From contig NC_134536.1 of NCBI RefSeq assembly GCF_050624435.1, positions 7,134,758 through 7,198,757 of the forward strand: a stretch of DNA of 64,000 nt, in the 5' to 3' direction. Numbering within the stretch: position 1 is the stretch's first letter; every line of letters starts with the position of its first letter. The notes under the pieces were generated by a model that worked only from the letters and a program-made list of their open reading frames with translations, did no database searches and had not been told where the DNA came from. Origin of the DNA: Tenrec ecaudatus (lineage: Eukaryota > Chordata > Mammalia > Afrosoricida > Tenrecidae). Below are positions 22,044-33,540 of this stretch, one piece after another. The translations under genes and the position numbers were made by a program.

Positions 22044-22247
22044 GGAGCCCTAGCAACATGGGGGTTACACATCGGGCTCTTAGCCACGAGATGAGCTTAT
22101 TGGCACCACCAACTGCTCCATGGATCGAAGATGAGGCTTTCTACTCCCATAAAGAGTTCCCATCTCAGAAACTCACAGGGGCACCTCTCTGGGTCCCACA
22201 GTGTGCCAGAATCAACTCTGTGCCAATGAGTTTAGCTTTTGGTTTGG
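22044..22247 (+). repeat. AfroSINE copy (cluster 1 of 4)
   Basis: 'ggagccctagcaacatgggg' to 'gtgccaatgagtttagc'. First of four same-strand copies in a row. Confidence 0.88.
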
Positions 22248-22256
22248 AATAGCTGA

Positions 22257-22455
22257 GGAGCCCTGGTGTGGTAGTGGGTTACATGTTGGGCTGCTAATGG
22301 CAAGTCCATAAGTTCGAAACCACCAATTACTCTGAGAGAGAAAGGCTTTTGGTTCCTGTAAATACCTACCACCTTGGAAACCTAAAGGGGCAGCTCTACT
22401 CTGCCCAATAGGGTTACGACGAGCCAGAGTTGGCTTGACAGCAATGGGTGGGTTG
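22257..22455 (+). repeat. AfroSINE copy (cluster 2 of 4)
   Basis: 'aggagccctggtgtggtagt' to 'gacagcaatgggtgggttgg'. Full length, only about 10 bp after the previous copy. Confidence 0.9.
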
Positions 22456-22467
22456 GTCTAGGATGCC

Positions 22468-22565
22468 TGCTCTCTTACAGATTGAGTCTCAGAAACTCTA
22501 TAGCGGGTCACAATGAGTCGGAATCAACTTGATGTCAGCTTTTGTTTTATTTGTTTTGTTTGGGT
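22468..22565 (+). repeat. AfroSINE 3' fragment (cluster 3 of 4)
   Basis: 'cacaatgagtcggaatcaac' and a T/G-rich tail. Only the 3' half is present. Confidence 0.75.
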
Positions 22566-22575
22566 TAAGATAGCT

Positions 22576-22795
22576 TGAGCCCTAATGGGACAATCGTTGA
22601 GCACTTGGCTGCTAAGCAAAAGGTTGGTGGTTGAAATCCACCAGCTGTTGGATGGCAGAAAGAGATGGCCCTCTGCTTCGATAAAGATCACCGCCTGGGA
22701 GACCCTCTGGGGTAGTTTTTCTTCTCTGACAGGGTCTGTAGGATCACAAGAAACCGTAATCGACTCTGTGGCAATGCGTGTGGGATTCTTTGTTT
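22576..22795 (+). repeat. AfroSINE copy (cluster 4 of 4)
   Basis: 'gagccctaatgggacaatcg' to 'gtaatcgactctgtggcaat'. Its head ('gctaagcaaaaggttggtgg') is a different variant from copies 1 and 2. Confidence 0.88.
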
Positions 22796-22924
22796 CAGGA
22801 TAGCTAAGTGGAGACTTTTTTGAGAGAGATTAAACTGGACGTGTATAGCCGAGAGGCACTATATTTCAGTGGGATGGGGAATAGTTTTGGCTTTAGTTTG
22901 GGAGAGATGTATTTAGTTATTAGG

Positions 22925-23070
22925 TTCCACAGTGCTTCAGATGCTTCCCATGTAATGTCTTGCTTAGGCCTCACAGCAATCCCTAGAATATTCTGCATCG
23001 GCAAGCCGAGGCTCTAGGAAGGTAAGCAATCAATGAGGACCCTAGCAACATAGCAGGAGCTGGTCATAGG
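22925..23070 (+). repeat. Probable MIR-type ancient SINE
   Basis: 'ttaggcctcacagcaatccc' followed by 'cggcaagccgaggctctagg' parallels the MIR core order. Heavily diverged. Confidence 0.45.
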
Positions 23071-23294
23071 CTCTCATACTTCTTTGTCCTAGCACCCCCT
23101 TCTTCAGAAAAAAATTATTGAGCAGCCCCCTGAGAAATATATATGATCATACCTCATAATCCAGGATAAAGTATAGGTATCTGCTTTGGCAGCCCCCTGG
23201 ATCCTTCCAGCACCCCCACAGCGGGTGACATCAACCACCTTGAGAAGCACTGAGCTAGTTATTGGAGCCTTGGAGGCAGAGGAGCCGTGGGGGA

Positions 23295-23410
23295 ACTTTG
23301 TTATCATGCTACCGGGAACCAGTATGACTTTGTTATCATGCTGCTGGAGACCAGTATGACTTTGTTATCAAGATGCTGCAGACCTTAATGAGTTTGCTAT
23401 CAAGACACTC
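23295..23410. repeat. 32-bp minisatellite, about 3.5 units
   Basis: Units start at 23295, 23327, 23359 and 23391, each with 'tttgttatca' or a one-base variant. Units 1 and 2 differ at a few positions, and units 3 and 4 are more diverged. The surrounding sequence is unassigned. Confidence 0.92.
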
Positions 23411-23670
23411 TTAAGCACCTTCTGAGAGGAAGGAAAAGGCAAAAGCAAGGAGGAAAATTTAGAACTTCCCCTTTCGGCCTCCTCTCCTGTAAGTCAGTCA
23501 CAAAAGTAAGTTTCTTTCTTTTTCTTTTTTTTGGGGGGGGAGACCTAAAATTTAAATATATTTTATATTTTTGTTTTTCAATATTTTTATACAGACTCCT
23601 TTATTAAATTCTAAAGTAGGACAAAGACAAAAAGCTGCGGGAGCTGGTCCGCCATAATGTGGCTGTGTGT
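23411..23670. other. Unassigned, with T-rich and G-run tract
   Basis: No feature apart from a T/C tract followed by a G-run near 23510-23545. Confidence 0.4.
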
Positions 23671-24155
23671 GCTTTAGGCCAGGTTGCCTAGAGAAGCACA
23701 TGTGTAAGAAACAGCTTTATATTAAGAAATAGTTACATATCAAGAAGGCATTCTAGCCTAGTCCAACTCAGGCACCTAAATCCAAAGCCAGTCCGTAAGT
23801 CCCTCTTGAGATTCCTGTCATTGCAGGAGGTGACAGAGAAAAGTGAAGCTGGAAGCTGGAGGGCCACAGCCCAATGGGTACAAAATTGCATGGATCCAAG
23901 GTCACTGGAAGCAGGACAGGATACCAGCAGTTCTCTGCATTGGGCAACCCACATGGGCCCGCCCACTGGGAAGCAAGCAGAGGTGCAGCAGGCAGCCAGG
24001 CACAGGGCCAGAGAGGGAGGGAGGGGACCAATTTCTTCCTAGACGAAGGCCACACCCTCCAGGAGGCATCATCAGGCTGTGACCTGATGGGCAGTTGAAC
24101 TCCACCCCTACACTTTCACAGAGACCCAGGTTGACAAAAGCATCTCCACAACATG
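23671..24155 (-). mobile_element. Solo LTR, ERVL/MLT2-like
   Basis: 'aggccaggttgcctagagaa' on the left and 'aaagcatctccacaaca' on the right. 'catcatcaggctgtgacctg' is shared with the copy at 685-1198. Confidence 0.7.
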
Positions 24156-24950
24156 GCTACTGAAATTGGACTTGGCGCAAAGATTCAGCACACCGATAGG
24201 CAGGACTCCAGAAGCAGAAAAGGGACCCTGATTGTAACGTGTACACTAATGCAAATTAGACGAGTATACAGGATTTGTTCTGTGACCTCTGACCCTGTAT
24301 GTTGGTTGGGCATGACTCATGAGCATGGGGCCCTGGCAACTCAGTTCCCATCCAGGGCACACCCAGGGAAGTTACAGTCATCCGCTTTCAGAGACTCTGC
24401 CCAAGGACAGAGATTTTTACATTAGGGTCAACTTTCAGGAAGAACTCAGCGGAGGCTGATTCACAGTGGATTTAGGCGCCACTGCAAACCAAAGCTCAGA
24501 TATTGAGCTCTAACACTCACTGAGCAAGTGTTGACTTTGGCTGTGACCCCAATAAAATGATCTTTTCATGAAGAAAAGGTAGCCTATACCTTTTGTTAAA
24601 TTTGGTCTGGTAGTTGTCCATTTCCAAAGCTAATTTTCTTTTGGTGGCTACAAACTCAGAAGACATGCAATATAGATGGACCTTTAATAACGTAGAATTC
24701 TACTAAATGTCTATTAAAAGCACATCTATGCTATACCATCACGGGTTTATATAAATATTCTCTTTTACAATTTTTCACGTCAATAGTTTTTGGGCTTTTT
24801 AGACTTGAATCTGAAAGTCTAGGAATATAATGGAAAGAATTTGGAGGTACGCTGTGTTGAAATAAAATGTGTATAAATTGTTGAATGTAAAACTGATGAT
24901 CTGAAAAAAAAACAAAAAAACTGGTGATCTGCTCTATAAATCTTCAGCGA

Positions 24951-24994
<44 letters not shown>

Positions 24995-25035
24995 TCAGAA
25001 ACAAAAAGCCCATGAGCAACCATGTAAGGTGAAAT
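24156..25035. other. Unassigned, with (CA) run
   Basis: No gene or repeat recognised besides the microsatellite. AT-rich from about 24540. Confidence 0.4.
24954..24992. repeat. (CA)19 microsatellite
   Basis: Uninterrupted CA run of about 39 bp. Confidence 0.98.
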
Positions 25036-25633
25036 TGTTAAGTTTCTGGAGTCGGTATCACCTCAGTTCTTGGCTTAGTACCATAAAAGAATTCACGCCG
25101 AAGCCCGTTTTGTCATCCAAGTGAGTTTTACTGAAGGACAGGACAAGTTTCAGGTGTTACAGCCTCAAAGGGGTTCACACCTGGGCCCCAACAAGCATGT
25201 GGGAAAGAGCACCCATGCATGAGGATCTTGGGGGATCCTGGGAGACTGAGAGCATGTGGGCCAAGTGGCTGTGCAGCTGGAGTGGACCCAGAGTGGGTGC
25301 ATGTGCACACACACAGGGGAGGGAGACCCTCTTCTACCTGACTCTGACCAGGAGCAGGGTAAGAGAGTGACCCAGAGCATGCTCCCTGCCTTTATTTTAG
25401 CCCACCCCCTGGCTGAGAGAAGGCGTGGTTGATGGTATTGGTTGACCCCATAGGCTGAGTTAGGCCCACCTGGGTGATGTCATGAGCCTGGGCCTAATTT
25501 GGCCTGCCCAGGTGACCTCAGTTTGGGGTCTTCATAGGTGTCTAATGGTTGCCTTATTCCTTTCCAATCTCTTCTATGGGGCCTTTGCAGGCATGGGAGG
25601 GGCCACCCCTGTCCCTAAGCTAGCTCCCTAACA
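25036..25633 (-). mobile_element. Solo LTR
   Basis: TGTTAAG…CTAACA ends bound a sequence shared with 9462-10718 (minus the ERVL-type insert) and 26665-27040. Flanking tetramers aaat and aaag are compatible with a 4-bp duplication with one change. 'gcctttattttagcc' at about 25388 may be the antisense TATA region. Confidence 0.7.
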
Positions 25634-25639
25634 AAAGTG

Positions 25640-26655
25640 TTGGCATCTCCCCTACTAGAGGAAAGAAACGTGACAGGATTGAAAGACACATGAAGCATTT
25701 AGTCCAATGGACTAATGAAATACAAATATTTGTCTCCACAACCTAAGATCGACAGGACTAGATGGTGCCTGACTACAACTTCCAATTTCCCTCAAGAAGC
25801 TCAAATCAGGAGGCCTTGGATAGAGAGGGAGGAAAATGTGGGACAGACCTCCAAGTCATAAAAGAGACCAGGGTTACTAGTCTGGTCTTGAATAGGGACG
25901 ACACTAGAGACCAGTGGGACCCACAAGAGCTGGGCCTCTGTCCCCCTCATCTGGAAGAGAACTCACCTCTGCATTGGAGTAATCAACCACTTAAGATCAA
26001 AAGAGCAGCAGGGACCCAAGGACAGAATTCCAAGGACTAGGGAAAAAGGGGTAATGGAAACAGGAAGCACGGGAGCACATGGGACAAACGTGGCCCATGC
26101 AGGGGGTTGCAGTGGATGGACTGAATCAGAGTGTGCATGGGTTGTGTCTTTACTGATAGTTTAAAAAAAATAATTTGGAATAGAAATCATTAAAAGCTGG
26201 GCTCTTTCTCTTACTTGTTCCATGACAAAAATTTCTTCCCTGACTTTTTGAATGTTGATGGGAGTCTTTTCTTTCTGACTCACGCACGGTGCATGTTTGT
26301 CTTTACGTGATTGTTATTAACCTTACCGCCTTCTTCTGATTGTGTTTGTTGTTGGGGTTCCCAGACTGTGAACAGTGATAGTAACTGATACAAAGGTTGA
26401 TGGGGGACGCAGGGGGTGGGTGGTTGATAGGGAGAGAAAGGGGGTTTCAGGAATAAAGAAATGAAAGCGGGGGGCGGGGTGGGGGGGCGGGAAGCACTAG
26501 AACAGATTGTGCTTGCACAACTCATTTTTAAATGTGTGTCGGGGGAGGGGAAATGTTCCAAAACTGATCTGGTAGTGATTGCACAATTCTCCTTCATACA
26601 ATTAAGTGACTGAACTATTGAATTGTATGATATGTAAACGATGTGCCAATAAGAC
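25640..26655 (+). repeat. Probable L1 3' region (older subfamily)
   Basis: The right end 'ttgaattgtatgatatgtaa' after 'gatctggtagtgattgcaca' matches the sense of mammalian L1 3' UTRs. The left part is assigned only by continuity. Confidence 0.5.
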
Positions 26656-26664
26656 TGTTAAAGG

Positions 26665-27040
26665 TGGAATCGAGCGTGAGCGGGCGGAGCGTGTGCGCGC
26701 CCACTTGCGGGAAGAATCTCCCCTCCACTTGCCACTGCCACCCTGAAGGAGAGGGAGGGGAGAACGGGCTCCCGGCCTGCCCACAGCTGGTGTTTATCCT
26801 CAATCGCTGGGGCAGCATGGGTGAAGCTATTGGCTGACCTTCTGGCCTGAGTTTAAGCGCACCTGGGTGTTGCACTATGGCTGGTGCCTTTACCTGGGCC
26901 TCGGTGACTTGTTTCTACGCATGCTCAGTTCTGGATTTTCCCATAGGTGTCTGTTTCTTTCCCACCCCTTTATTATGGCAGGACAGCTAATTTTCATTTA
27001 GCGCAGTCCTTAGGACCGACAGCCCCCTTTGTCCCGTCAG
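26665..27040 (-). mobile_element. LTR fragment
   Basis: 'aagctattggctgacctt…' and 'cccataggtgtctgtttctt' parallel the LTRs at 9.5-10.7 and 25.0-25.6 kb. The left (U5) part is missing. Confidence 0.6.
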
Positions 27041-27084
27041 GTTTACCCGTTCACTTAATTTAATTCATTCAGGTAATATGACAT

Positions 27085-27265
27085 GTCACCATTCTTGCTT
27101 CTAAGGAGCCTTCTGGCTGGACTTCTTCCGAGATGAACATGTGTGTTCTTCTGGCAGTCTACACAGGACTTTGAGTGTTCTTCACCAACACTACCATTCA
27201 ATTGCTTCAGGCCCAGGCATTCCTTATTCGCCGTCCACCTTCCACAGGTACAGGAGGGGCCCCAA
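27085..27265 (-). repeat. RTE LINE fragment
   Basis: 'tgcttctaaggagccttctg' and 'gttcttcaccaacacta' are complements of conserved RTE 3' text. Confidence 0.75.
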
Positions 27266-27700
27266 GGGACATCTTTGTTTTTTGTTTTTAACACTCATAA
27301 AGAAGAGCTCTCTGGCCGCAGATTTGTCGTGTGCCACAGGTGCTGTGATTTCCAGGGGTGTTGACCGCGGATCCAAGTAAACGGACACCCATGACAGTGT
27401 GCTGACCAGAATGTAAAGTCATTTACATTCTGACAAATCCTCGGAATCCTAACTACCACACAGTGTCGTGCGCTGTCTTCTCACTCTGCGGCGAAGACAG
27501 GTTTCGTTTGGTGGTTGTGTGAGAAGGCTGTCTTTTACAGCCACACTGTGAAGCTGCTAGCTCTTCTAGTGTGCTGCCAAACAGTAGGAGTTGAATTGGT
27601 GTCAATTCAGTTTCTCTAATCAGGATAGCTTTGTCCCTACATCAAACCATTTTAAGGCCCGGATGCAGGAGGAGATGGGAGAGCATCCTCAGACTCCTCC
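27266..27700. other. Unassigned
   Basis: No gene or repeat recognised. Confidence 0.4.
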
Positions 27701-27701
27701 C

Positions 27702-27800
27702 CAAACCAAACCAAACTCACTGTCGTGGAGCGAGTCCCGGCTGAGAGCAACCCGATAGCAGAGTAGAGCTGTTCCAGTGAGTTTCCAGAGTATAAATCAT
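27702..27800 (-). repeat. AfroSINE 3' fragment
   Basis: 'aaaccaaaccaaactcactg' then a degraded tail region. Confidence 0.65.
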
Positions 27801-28039
27801 CTCCTCCTCCTTTTCTTCCTTCTTTCTTTTTGTGTGGGAGACCAAGAACATAGTCCCCCAATGCCACGAATTATGCAGTCCAGTTCTCCATATTTGGGAA
27901 AATCATAGGGATCAGCATATCCCGAGTGCAATAGATAAGCCTTGCCCTGGGAAAATGACCTCCTTGACCAATGGTATCTCCCCTGCCAGGTAAGCCTTGA
28001 GTGTCAACTTGGATGGGGGTAGAAAGTGTCAAGATTCTC

Positions 28040-28117
28040 CCATGGAATGGCTGGTGTTGAACTGCTGCTCTGTGGTTAGCAACCCAACATCTAACCCACT
28101 AGCCCACCCAAGCTTCT
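28040..28117 (-). repeat. AfroSINE 5' fragment
   Basis: 'ggtgttgaactgctgctctg' to 'actagcccaccca' is the head side only. It could be the other half of the copy at 27702. Confidence 0.65.
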
Positions 28118-28194
28118 CCTGAGTCCAGCTCACTGAACTGGAAATAAAGGCCTAAGGGAGAAAGAACTATATGAATACTGGGAATAAGGTTAAC

Positions 28195-28390
28195 CCAAAA
28201 CTATGGCCTTGGGTCAATTGCAACTCCCAGTGGCTCTATAGGATGGGGGAGAAGTGCCCCAGAGGGTCTCCAAGGCTGTCGTCATGGCAGAAGAAGACAG
28301 AAACCTCATTTGTTCAAGGAGGAGCTGCTGGTTTTGAACCACCAACCTTTTGGTTAGCAGCTGAGCACTATGCACCACCAATGGGCTTCT
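28195..28390 (-). repeat. AfroSINE copy
   Basis: 'gtcaattgcaactcccagtg' to 'ctatgcaccaccaatgggct'. The head variant matches the copy at 22576. Confidence 0.85.
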
Positions 28391-28794
28391 GGTAGATTCT
28401 AAACTTACATGAATATTTTGGTTATAGGATGTCATAACTTCTGCTCATCCTACAGAAAATTAGTCTCTCTACTCTCCTCCATGATTCCCCTCCCCCCTGG
28501 CTTCCACACCCCCCCCCCCGGGACACACACAGCTGTCCTTGAATCGGTTCTAGCGCATGGTGACCCCACACTGTCAGAGTGGAAGCAAGCTCTCCAGGGA
28601 TCTCCATGCTGGCTGTCAGATGTGAGTCAGGCCTTTCTGAGTTCAGCTTAAAGCTATTTCTATGTGCTTAAAATGGTTGCAAGAATAGCAATCCACCTTC
28701 AAGAACCACTTGGTTATTAGGAATATGCATAGCTATATTCCATAGATGTTCTATGATAGGTTTGAAAGATATTGTTAGTAATTGTTTCAACCCC
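28391..28794. other. Unassigned, possible SINE scrap
   Basis: A C-run at 28508-28520 and weak SINE-like text at 28525-28600. Nothing firm. Confidence 0.35.
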
Positions 28795-28870
28795 AAAAAC
28801 CAAACTCACTGCCATGGAGTTGATTTGGATTCATGGCAAGCCTATAGGTGTTTTCAAGCCAGTTCAGACT
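28795..28870 (-). repeat. AfroSINE 3' fragment
   Basis: 'aaaccaaactcactgccatg' to 'gcaagcctataggtg'. Confidence 0.75.
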
Positions 28871-28894
28871 CATAGAAAACTATCAGGGGAAGCC

Positions 28895-29360
28895 AGCCCC
28901 TAACACATCATTACAGGTCCAGTCGGCGCAATTGTACAGCGATAATAAGTAAAGATCATAGTAAAGTTATAGAGAGCATGAGAGATAGAAGTATTGAAAT
29001 AAATGGAGTCAGACACGATTCATGGTAGCATGCTCACCTCAGCCCCGCCTGATGGTCCACGTGGAGGGAGAGACAGAGCTATTTAATGCTCCCAGGCTTT
29101 TTATCTTCTCTGGGGACATGCAAGCCCCCTAATTACAGGTGAAGACATATGTCACAGGGAGGGGCTGTGCTATAGGTAATCCAGTAATGAGAGGGGGTGG
29201 TCTAGGGACATACACGCAATAGGAAGAGAGGGATTGGGGATATACATGTGACAAGATGGGCGGACCCTGATTCAAGATGGCAGCCTAGCCTTAGTCATCC
29301 TTGGCCGTGTTTGACCTCTCTGGCATCTCCTACAAGGAAACAGACAACTACTATCCTTAT
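28895..29360 (-). mobile_element. Possible LTR
   Basis: LTR-like composition: 'cctaacacatcattac' at the left, 'gagctatttaatgctcc' and 'gctttttatcttc' as possible antisense promoter elements. No second copy is visible, so this is a guess. Confidence 0.3.
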
Positions 29361-29584
29361 CAGAAGAGAGTGGGCCCTATTTGTTGTGGGGTAAACAGTG
29401 GTGCCTGCTTGTTCTGGATAGTTGATAGCCCTCAGGGAGAATAACCCCTGACATACTTTTGATGACCTCCAAGTGTATAGTCATTCGCAAGCAGCTGTTT
29501 GGCATATATTTGGGGAGACAGCTTGGGATAAATCCTTCTGTATCCCACAGCAAACCTACTCGTGGCCTAGAAGGGGACCCAGTG
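29361..29584. other. Unassigned
   Basis: No feature recognised. Confidence 0.4.
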
Positions 29585-29705
29585 CCCTCCTGCACCATCC
29601 TTACGATGGTCGCACTGCTGGATCCGTTGCTGCAGCCAGGCCATGAATCCATCTCCTGAAGGGGCTTTCTCATCTTTGACCCTCTCTTTACCAAGATTAT
29701 CGACT
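29585..29705 (-). repeat. RTE LINE 3' fragment
   Basis: 'ctgcaccatccttacgatgg' and 'gttgctgcagccaggccatg' are complements of the RTE 3' end. Confidence 0.7.
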
Positions 29706-29796
29706 TCAAATACAAAGTGAACAGTGTTTTATTATGCATACTTTTTCCTTTGCCCCCCTAAGCAACTCCAAGTGCGAACTGAGTATAAGGCAAAGG

Positions 29797-30335
29797 AACC
29801 CTGCACCAGGCAAACCTGCTGCACGGAGCTCTTTAAAGTGTTGGAGAGCAAGGATGTCACTTTGCGGCCTAAGGTGCGCCTGACCCAAGACATGGTCTTT
29901 TCCCTCATTTGGTAGGCACTTGAAAGTTGAACGATGAATACAAAAGGTCACAAAAGAATTGGTGCGGTTGAATTATAGTTCTGGTAAAGTGTACAGAAAG
30001 TTCTACAGACTGCCGAATGCACAATTACATCTGTCTTGGAAAAAGTACAGCCAGAATGCTCCTTAGAAGGGAGTCTGGAGAAACTTCCCCTCACATACGT
30101 TGGACAGGTCATCAGGAGAGACCAGTCCCTGGAATAGCACCCATGATTGATAATACAGTAGAGGAGCGGTGAAGAAGAGGAAACTCCTCCACAGGGGGAC
30201 TGACACAGGGGCTGCCTCAGCAGTAAGCTCAAACATAACAATTGTGAGGATGGTACAGGACCGGGCGGTGTTTCATTCGACTATGCAGAGTTGCTGTGGG
30301 TCAGAAAGTACCCACTTGACGACTCTGAGCAATGA
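29797..30335 (+). repeat. RTE LINE 3' fragment
   Basis: 'ggcaaacctgctgcacggag', 'aaggtgcgcctgacccaaga', 'cagccagaatgctccttaga' and 'caggaccgggcggtgtttca' follow the RTE order to its 3' end. Many indels break the coding frame. Confidence 0.85.
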
Positions 30336-30364
30336 CAGAGGCCCCGGGGGACCCACAGTTTCAT

Positions 30365-30520
30365 TCTCAGCTGCTAACAGAAAGATTGGCAACTTGAGCT
30401 CACCAGCATCGTCTGGGGAGAAGAGCCCTGAAAGTCGGCCCAGGAAACCCTGTGGGGCATTTCCGCTCCATCCCTGGGCTGCCATGAGTTAGGAGTCACA
30501 ATCCACCACAGCAGCACAAC
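30365..30520 (+). repeat. AfroSINE copy, truncated
   Basis: 'gctaacagaaagattggcaa' to 'gttaggagtcacaatccacc'. The first part of the head is missing. Confidence 0.7.
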
Positions 30521-31394
30521 AGCGATGACATGATTAATTATATTTGCAGATCGATTCTATCTTCCTAGTCTATAATGAGGACAATTCCAAAATTTATAGG
30601 TAGATTTATATGGGCCCCTACATCCAAGTACATAATATAAGGCAAACAAGACGCATCTGACTGGGTGAAGGAGGGGGAATATCTCATAAGAGGGAGGTCG
30701 GCAGAGTGCTGACGGCAAGGGACAGCCCCTGAGAACTGCTTGCACCCAAGACAGCAGAGGTAAACGATTATGGAGTCCGGCTCGCAAACACAGCCATCGC
30801 TGAGTGGGCGTGTCCATGGACAAGCCTGCTGGACTGTGCCAGGAGTTGTGAGCAAGACTTGTAAGACTGCGGCCACTTTGATTTGAAGTGGGCCATGCTT
30901 GAGAAGAATCAGTGTTGCTACTGTATCGCTGCATGTTTACACTGTTTCCGGTGGTTCAAACAAGAGCCTCGACTGTGAAGGAGGACTGCAATCTCAGTCA
31001 TGGCATCCAAGTGATAAAAGCAGACATCCAGATAATGCATGGTGATCTTCTCCCTTTGTATGCTGTGTTTTCTGCTCTTCCTGTGCCTATGGCTTTGTGG
31101 TACCTGCCATCTATCTTAAAAATGATAGCCATACACCATGTAAAACTTGATGAACATTGTTAGGAAAAGGGAGCCCAAATCTCACTGGGAAGTTTGGGTA
31201 GTTTGAGCACCCACCAAACAGCCTTAGTTGCTGGGAGGATGCTCCGCTGGCTAGCTGCCTCATAAGCCAGTTATTCTTACTCTCTGCTTTCCACTTGGAG
31301 TGTCTATTGATTAGACTCATGCTCTAGGGCATGCCCTCAATATGAAGGGTAACAGTTGAAGCAACTGGAACTCTGCCCAAAAAGAGTATGCTCC
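30521..31394. other. Unassigned
   Basis: A 125-codon minus-strand open frame (30557-30934) has no recognisable domain and spans mixed-composition DNA. I do not call it a gene. Confidence 0.4.
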
Positions 31395-31595
31395 TATCCT
31401 GGTGGCACTATTGAGTAAGCACTGGACTGCTAACCCACAAGTCTGTGGTCCAAACCCACCAACCACTCACAGGGAGAAAGATGAGGCTACCTGTTCCTCC
31501 CGGAAGATTGACAGCCTTAGAAACTTTATGGGACAGTTCTCTCTTATAGGGTCACCGTAAATCAGTATTGACTCTGTGGCAGTGAGGTTACAGGT
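31395..31595 (+). repeat. AfroSINE copy
   Basis: 'tatcctggtggcactattga' to 'tattgactctgtggcagtga', full order. Confidence 0.88.
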
Positions 31596-31642
31596 TTGAC
31601 TGAGCATTTTACTACATGTGTATTTGCCTATGCTGCACATAA

Positions 31643-31831
31643 GGAGCCCTGGTGGTGTGGTGGTGACGAGTTGCTAACGGTAAAGTCAGCAGTTTGAAAC
31701 CACCAGTTCCTCCTCGGGAGAAAGGACTTTCTACTCCCACAAAGAGTTGCCATCTCAGAAACTCACAGGGTCCGTTCTCCCCTCTGCTGTAAGGTAGCTG
31801 GCAGTCAGTGTCAGTAATATGGCAGTGAGTG
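31643..31831 (+). repeat. AfroSINE copy
   Basis: 'ggagccctggtggtgtggtg' to 'gtcagtaatatggcagtgag'. A clean head and a degraded tail. Confidence 0.9.
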
Positions 31832-32229
31832 AATGGTCCAAATTGCAGACAAATGACAGTGATCATTTTAGATACAAAAACACAGGTTGAAGAGGTGTTC
31901 TGAGCTCGCTATCCTCCGACCTCTAGCAGAGGGTACGGAAGATATCCTCGGGTGTGACTTATGTCATCACTGTCCTTGATTATGCTTTGGTTCTGATCTA
32001 AATGAACTTGGAATGTGATGCTTTCTTTTTAAAGCACAAGCCTCTATGAAAGTCATGCATGTTCTTTGCAGGACGTTCTTCGAGATGCGATAAAAATATA
32101 AAGCAGCAAATAAATATCATCCTTGACCTCCTGGCCCAGAACTGGCCATTGTGAATCATTTCATGACTTTTTATTAGTTCCCCAGGGGAGCTGTAAGCAA
32201 ATGGTCACAAACAGAAAGGAGGCCCGCGG
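31832..32229. other. Unassigned
   Basis: No feature recognised. Confidence 0.4.
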
Positions 32230-32590
32230 TCCACAGTCAAGATATCGCGAGGACAGGTTTCCCCCGACACTCTGCGGCCAACCCCATTCTATGCCCCCTC
32301 CTGCCTCTGGTGGCCTAGGCCATCCTTGGACTTCTTGGACTTGTGAACTGGTCTCTCCAACCTCTGCCTCCGTCCATGGTTATGTGACCTACCTGATGTC
32401 CCTGTGTCCTCTCCTCTTCCGGAAGGCCACCAGCCATTGGATTAAGGGCCCACCTTAGTCCATCATTGCCTCATCAGAACGAATTACATCCACAAAGGCT
32501 TCATTACCAAATAAGATCTTATTCTGAGGTTCCTGGTGGACATGAATTTTGGGGAAGGGGGACACTTATAGAACTCACTATCCACCCATC
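32230..32590 (-). repeat. Ancient mammal-wide interspersed repeat
   Basis: 'ccagccattggattaagggc', 'gaattacatccacaaaggct' and 'ttctgaggttcctggtggac' occur in this order in a repeat common across placental mammals. I do not assign its class with certainty (LTR-type likely). Confidence 0.6.
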
Positions 32591-33429
32591 TGTATCTCTA
32601 TAAAAGAGATGACATTATACGTATAGTTTGGTTCTCTTTCAATTTAGCAATCGATCATGTAAGTTTCCCTATGGTTTCAAAAGTTTTCATTTCTGTGAAG
32701 CTCCACTTTATGAATACTAAGAAATTGGCAGGACTAGCCCACTTCTCCAGATAACCAGTGTCTTCAGTCCTTATTGTGATAAATTGCACTGATAAATCAA
32801 AAGATTTGTGGGAAAATCCCATTACCTTTGAATTCCATTTTTGAAGTCCCCTCGTACATACATCGGGCTGTGTTTCTTAGCTAGATTTAAACACTTGTGG
32901 ATTGAATTACTGGTTCAAAACCTATGAACATCTCAAAGCCTCATGATAAAACCCAAACCAGATACTCTATTGTCATTCTGCTCCAGGGTGATCCCAAGTC
33001 TCATAGCACATCTTGTTTAATGCATTGCAAGTGTCATTTCAAAACATCTTTCTGAGCATGGTGCAGTGTGTGCATGTGTGATAGTTTGATAATCAGAGAA
33101 ATGAAGGGTCCCTTCCTTTGCTTGAATTTGTATTTTTATTTGTGAGCAAATCTTTCTCTTGTTTATTTGCTATTTGTTTGGAGGTCCTATGCTGCAGTTT
33201 GTGTCTCTTTTAAAAACTGTTGCTTCTTTCAGCAACATTCCTTTCTCACTGTGGCACTGATGGGCAGAAGGTCTGCCCTCCCCGGTCCTGCTGCGGTTTG
33301 CTGTGAGCCATGTGACACAAGGCATACCTCCCCTATCTCCTTTTTCCTTGTCCCATCCCACCCCTGAGCCTGGCACAGCACGGAGCCAGGAATATAGAAT
33401 ACATTGTATCTTACCTGTTTACATATTTC
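32591..33429. other. Unassigned
   Basis: About 0.8 kb with no gene. Possible weak SINE scrap at 32940-33010. Confidence 0.4.
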
Positions 33430-33540
33430 TTCCTTTCTTAAGACTTGGAGCGTCCTGGGAACAATGTCAATGTCTTATTTACACTTTGATATCTTCAGCA
33501 AGGTACCCGATGTTCAATAAATATTTGTTTAATTAGATGG
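33430..33540 (+). repeat. Probable L2-type 3' end
   Basis: 'agacttggagcgtcctggga…' ending 'tgttcaataaatatttgttt' parallels the common L2-like 3' terminus. Confidence 0.5.

Noticed and set aside
23295-23410. CRISPR-like spaced repeats
   Set aside because: The units are directly adjacent with no unique spacers, and the host is a mammal.
30557-30934. 125-codon minus-strand frame as a gene
   Set aside because: No domain, no splice context and no second evidence. Length alone is not enough in 64 kb.
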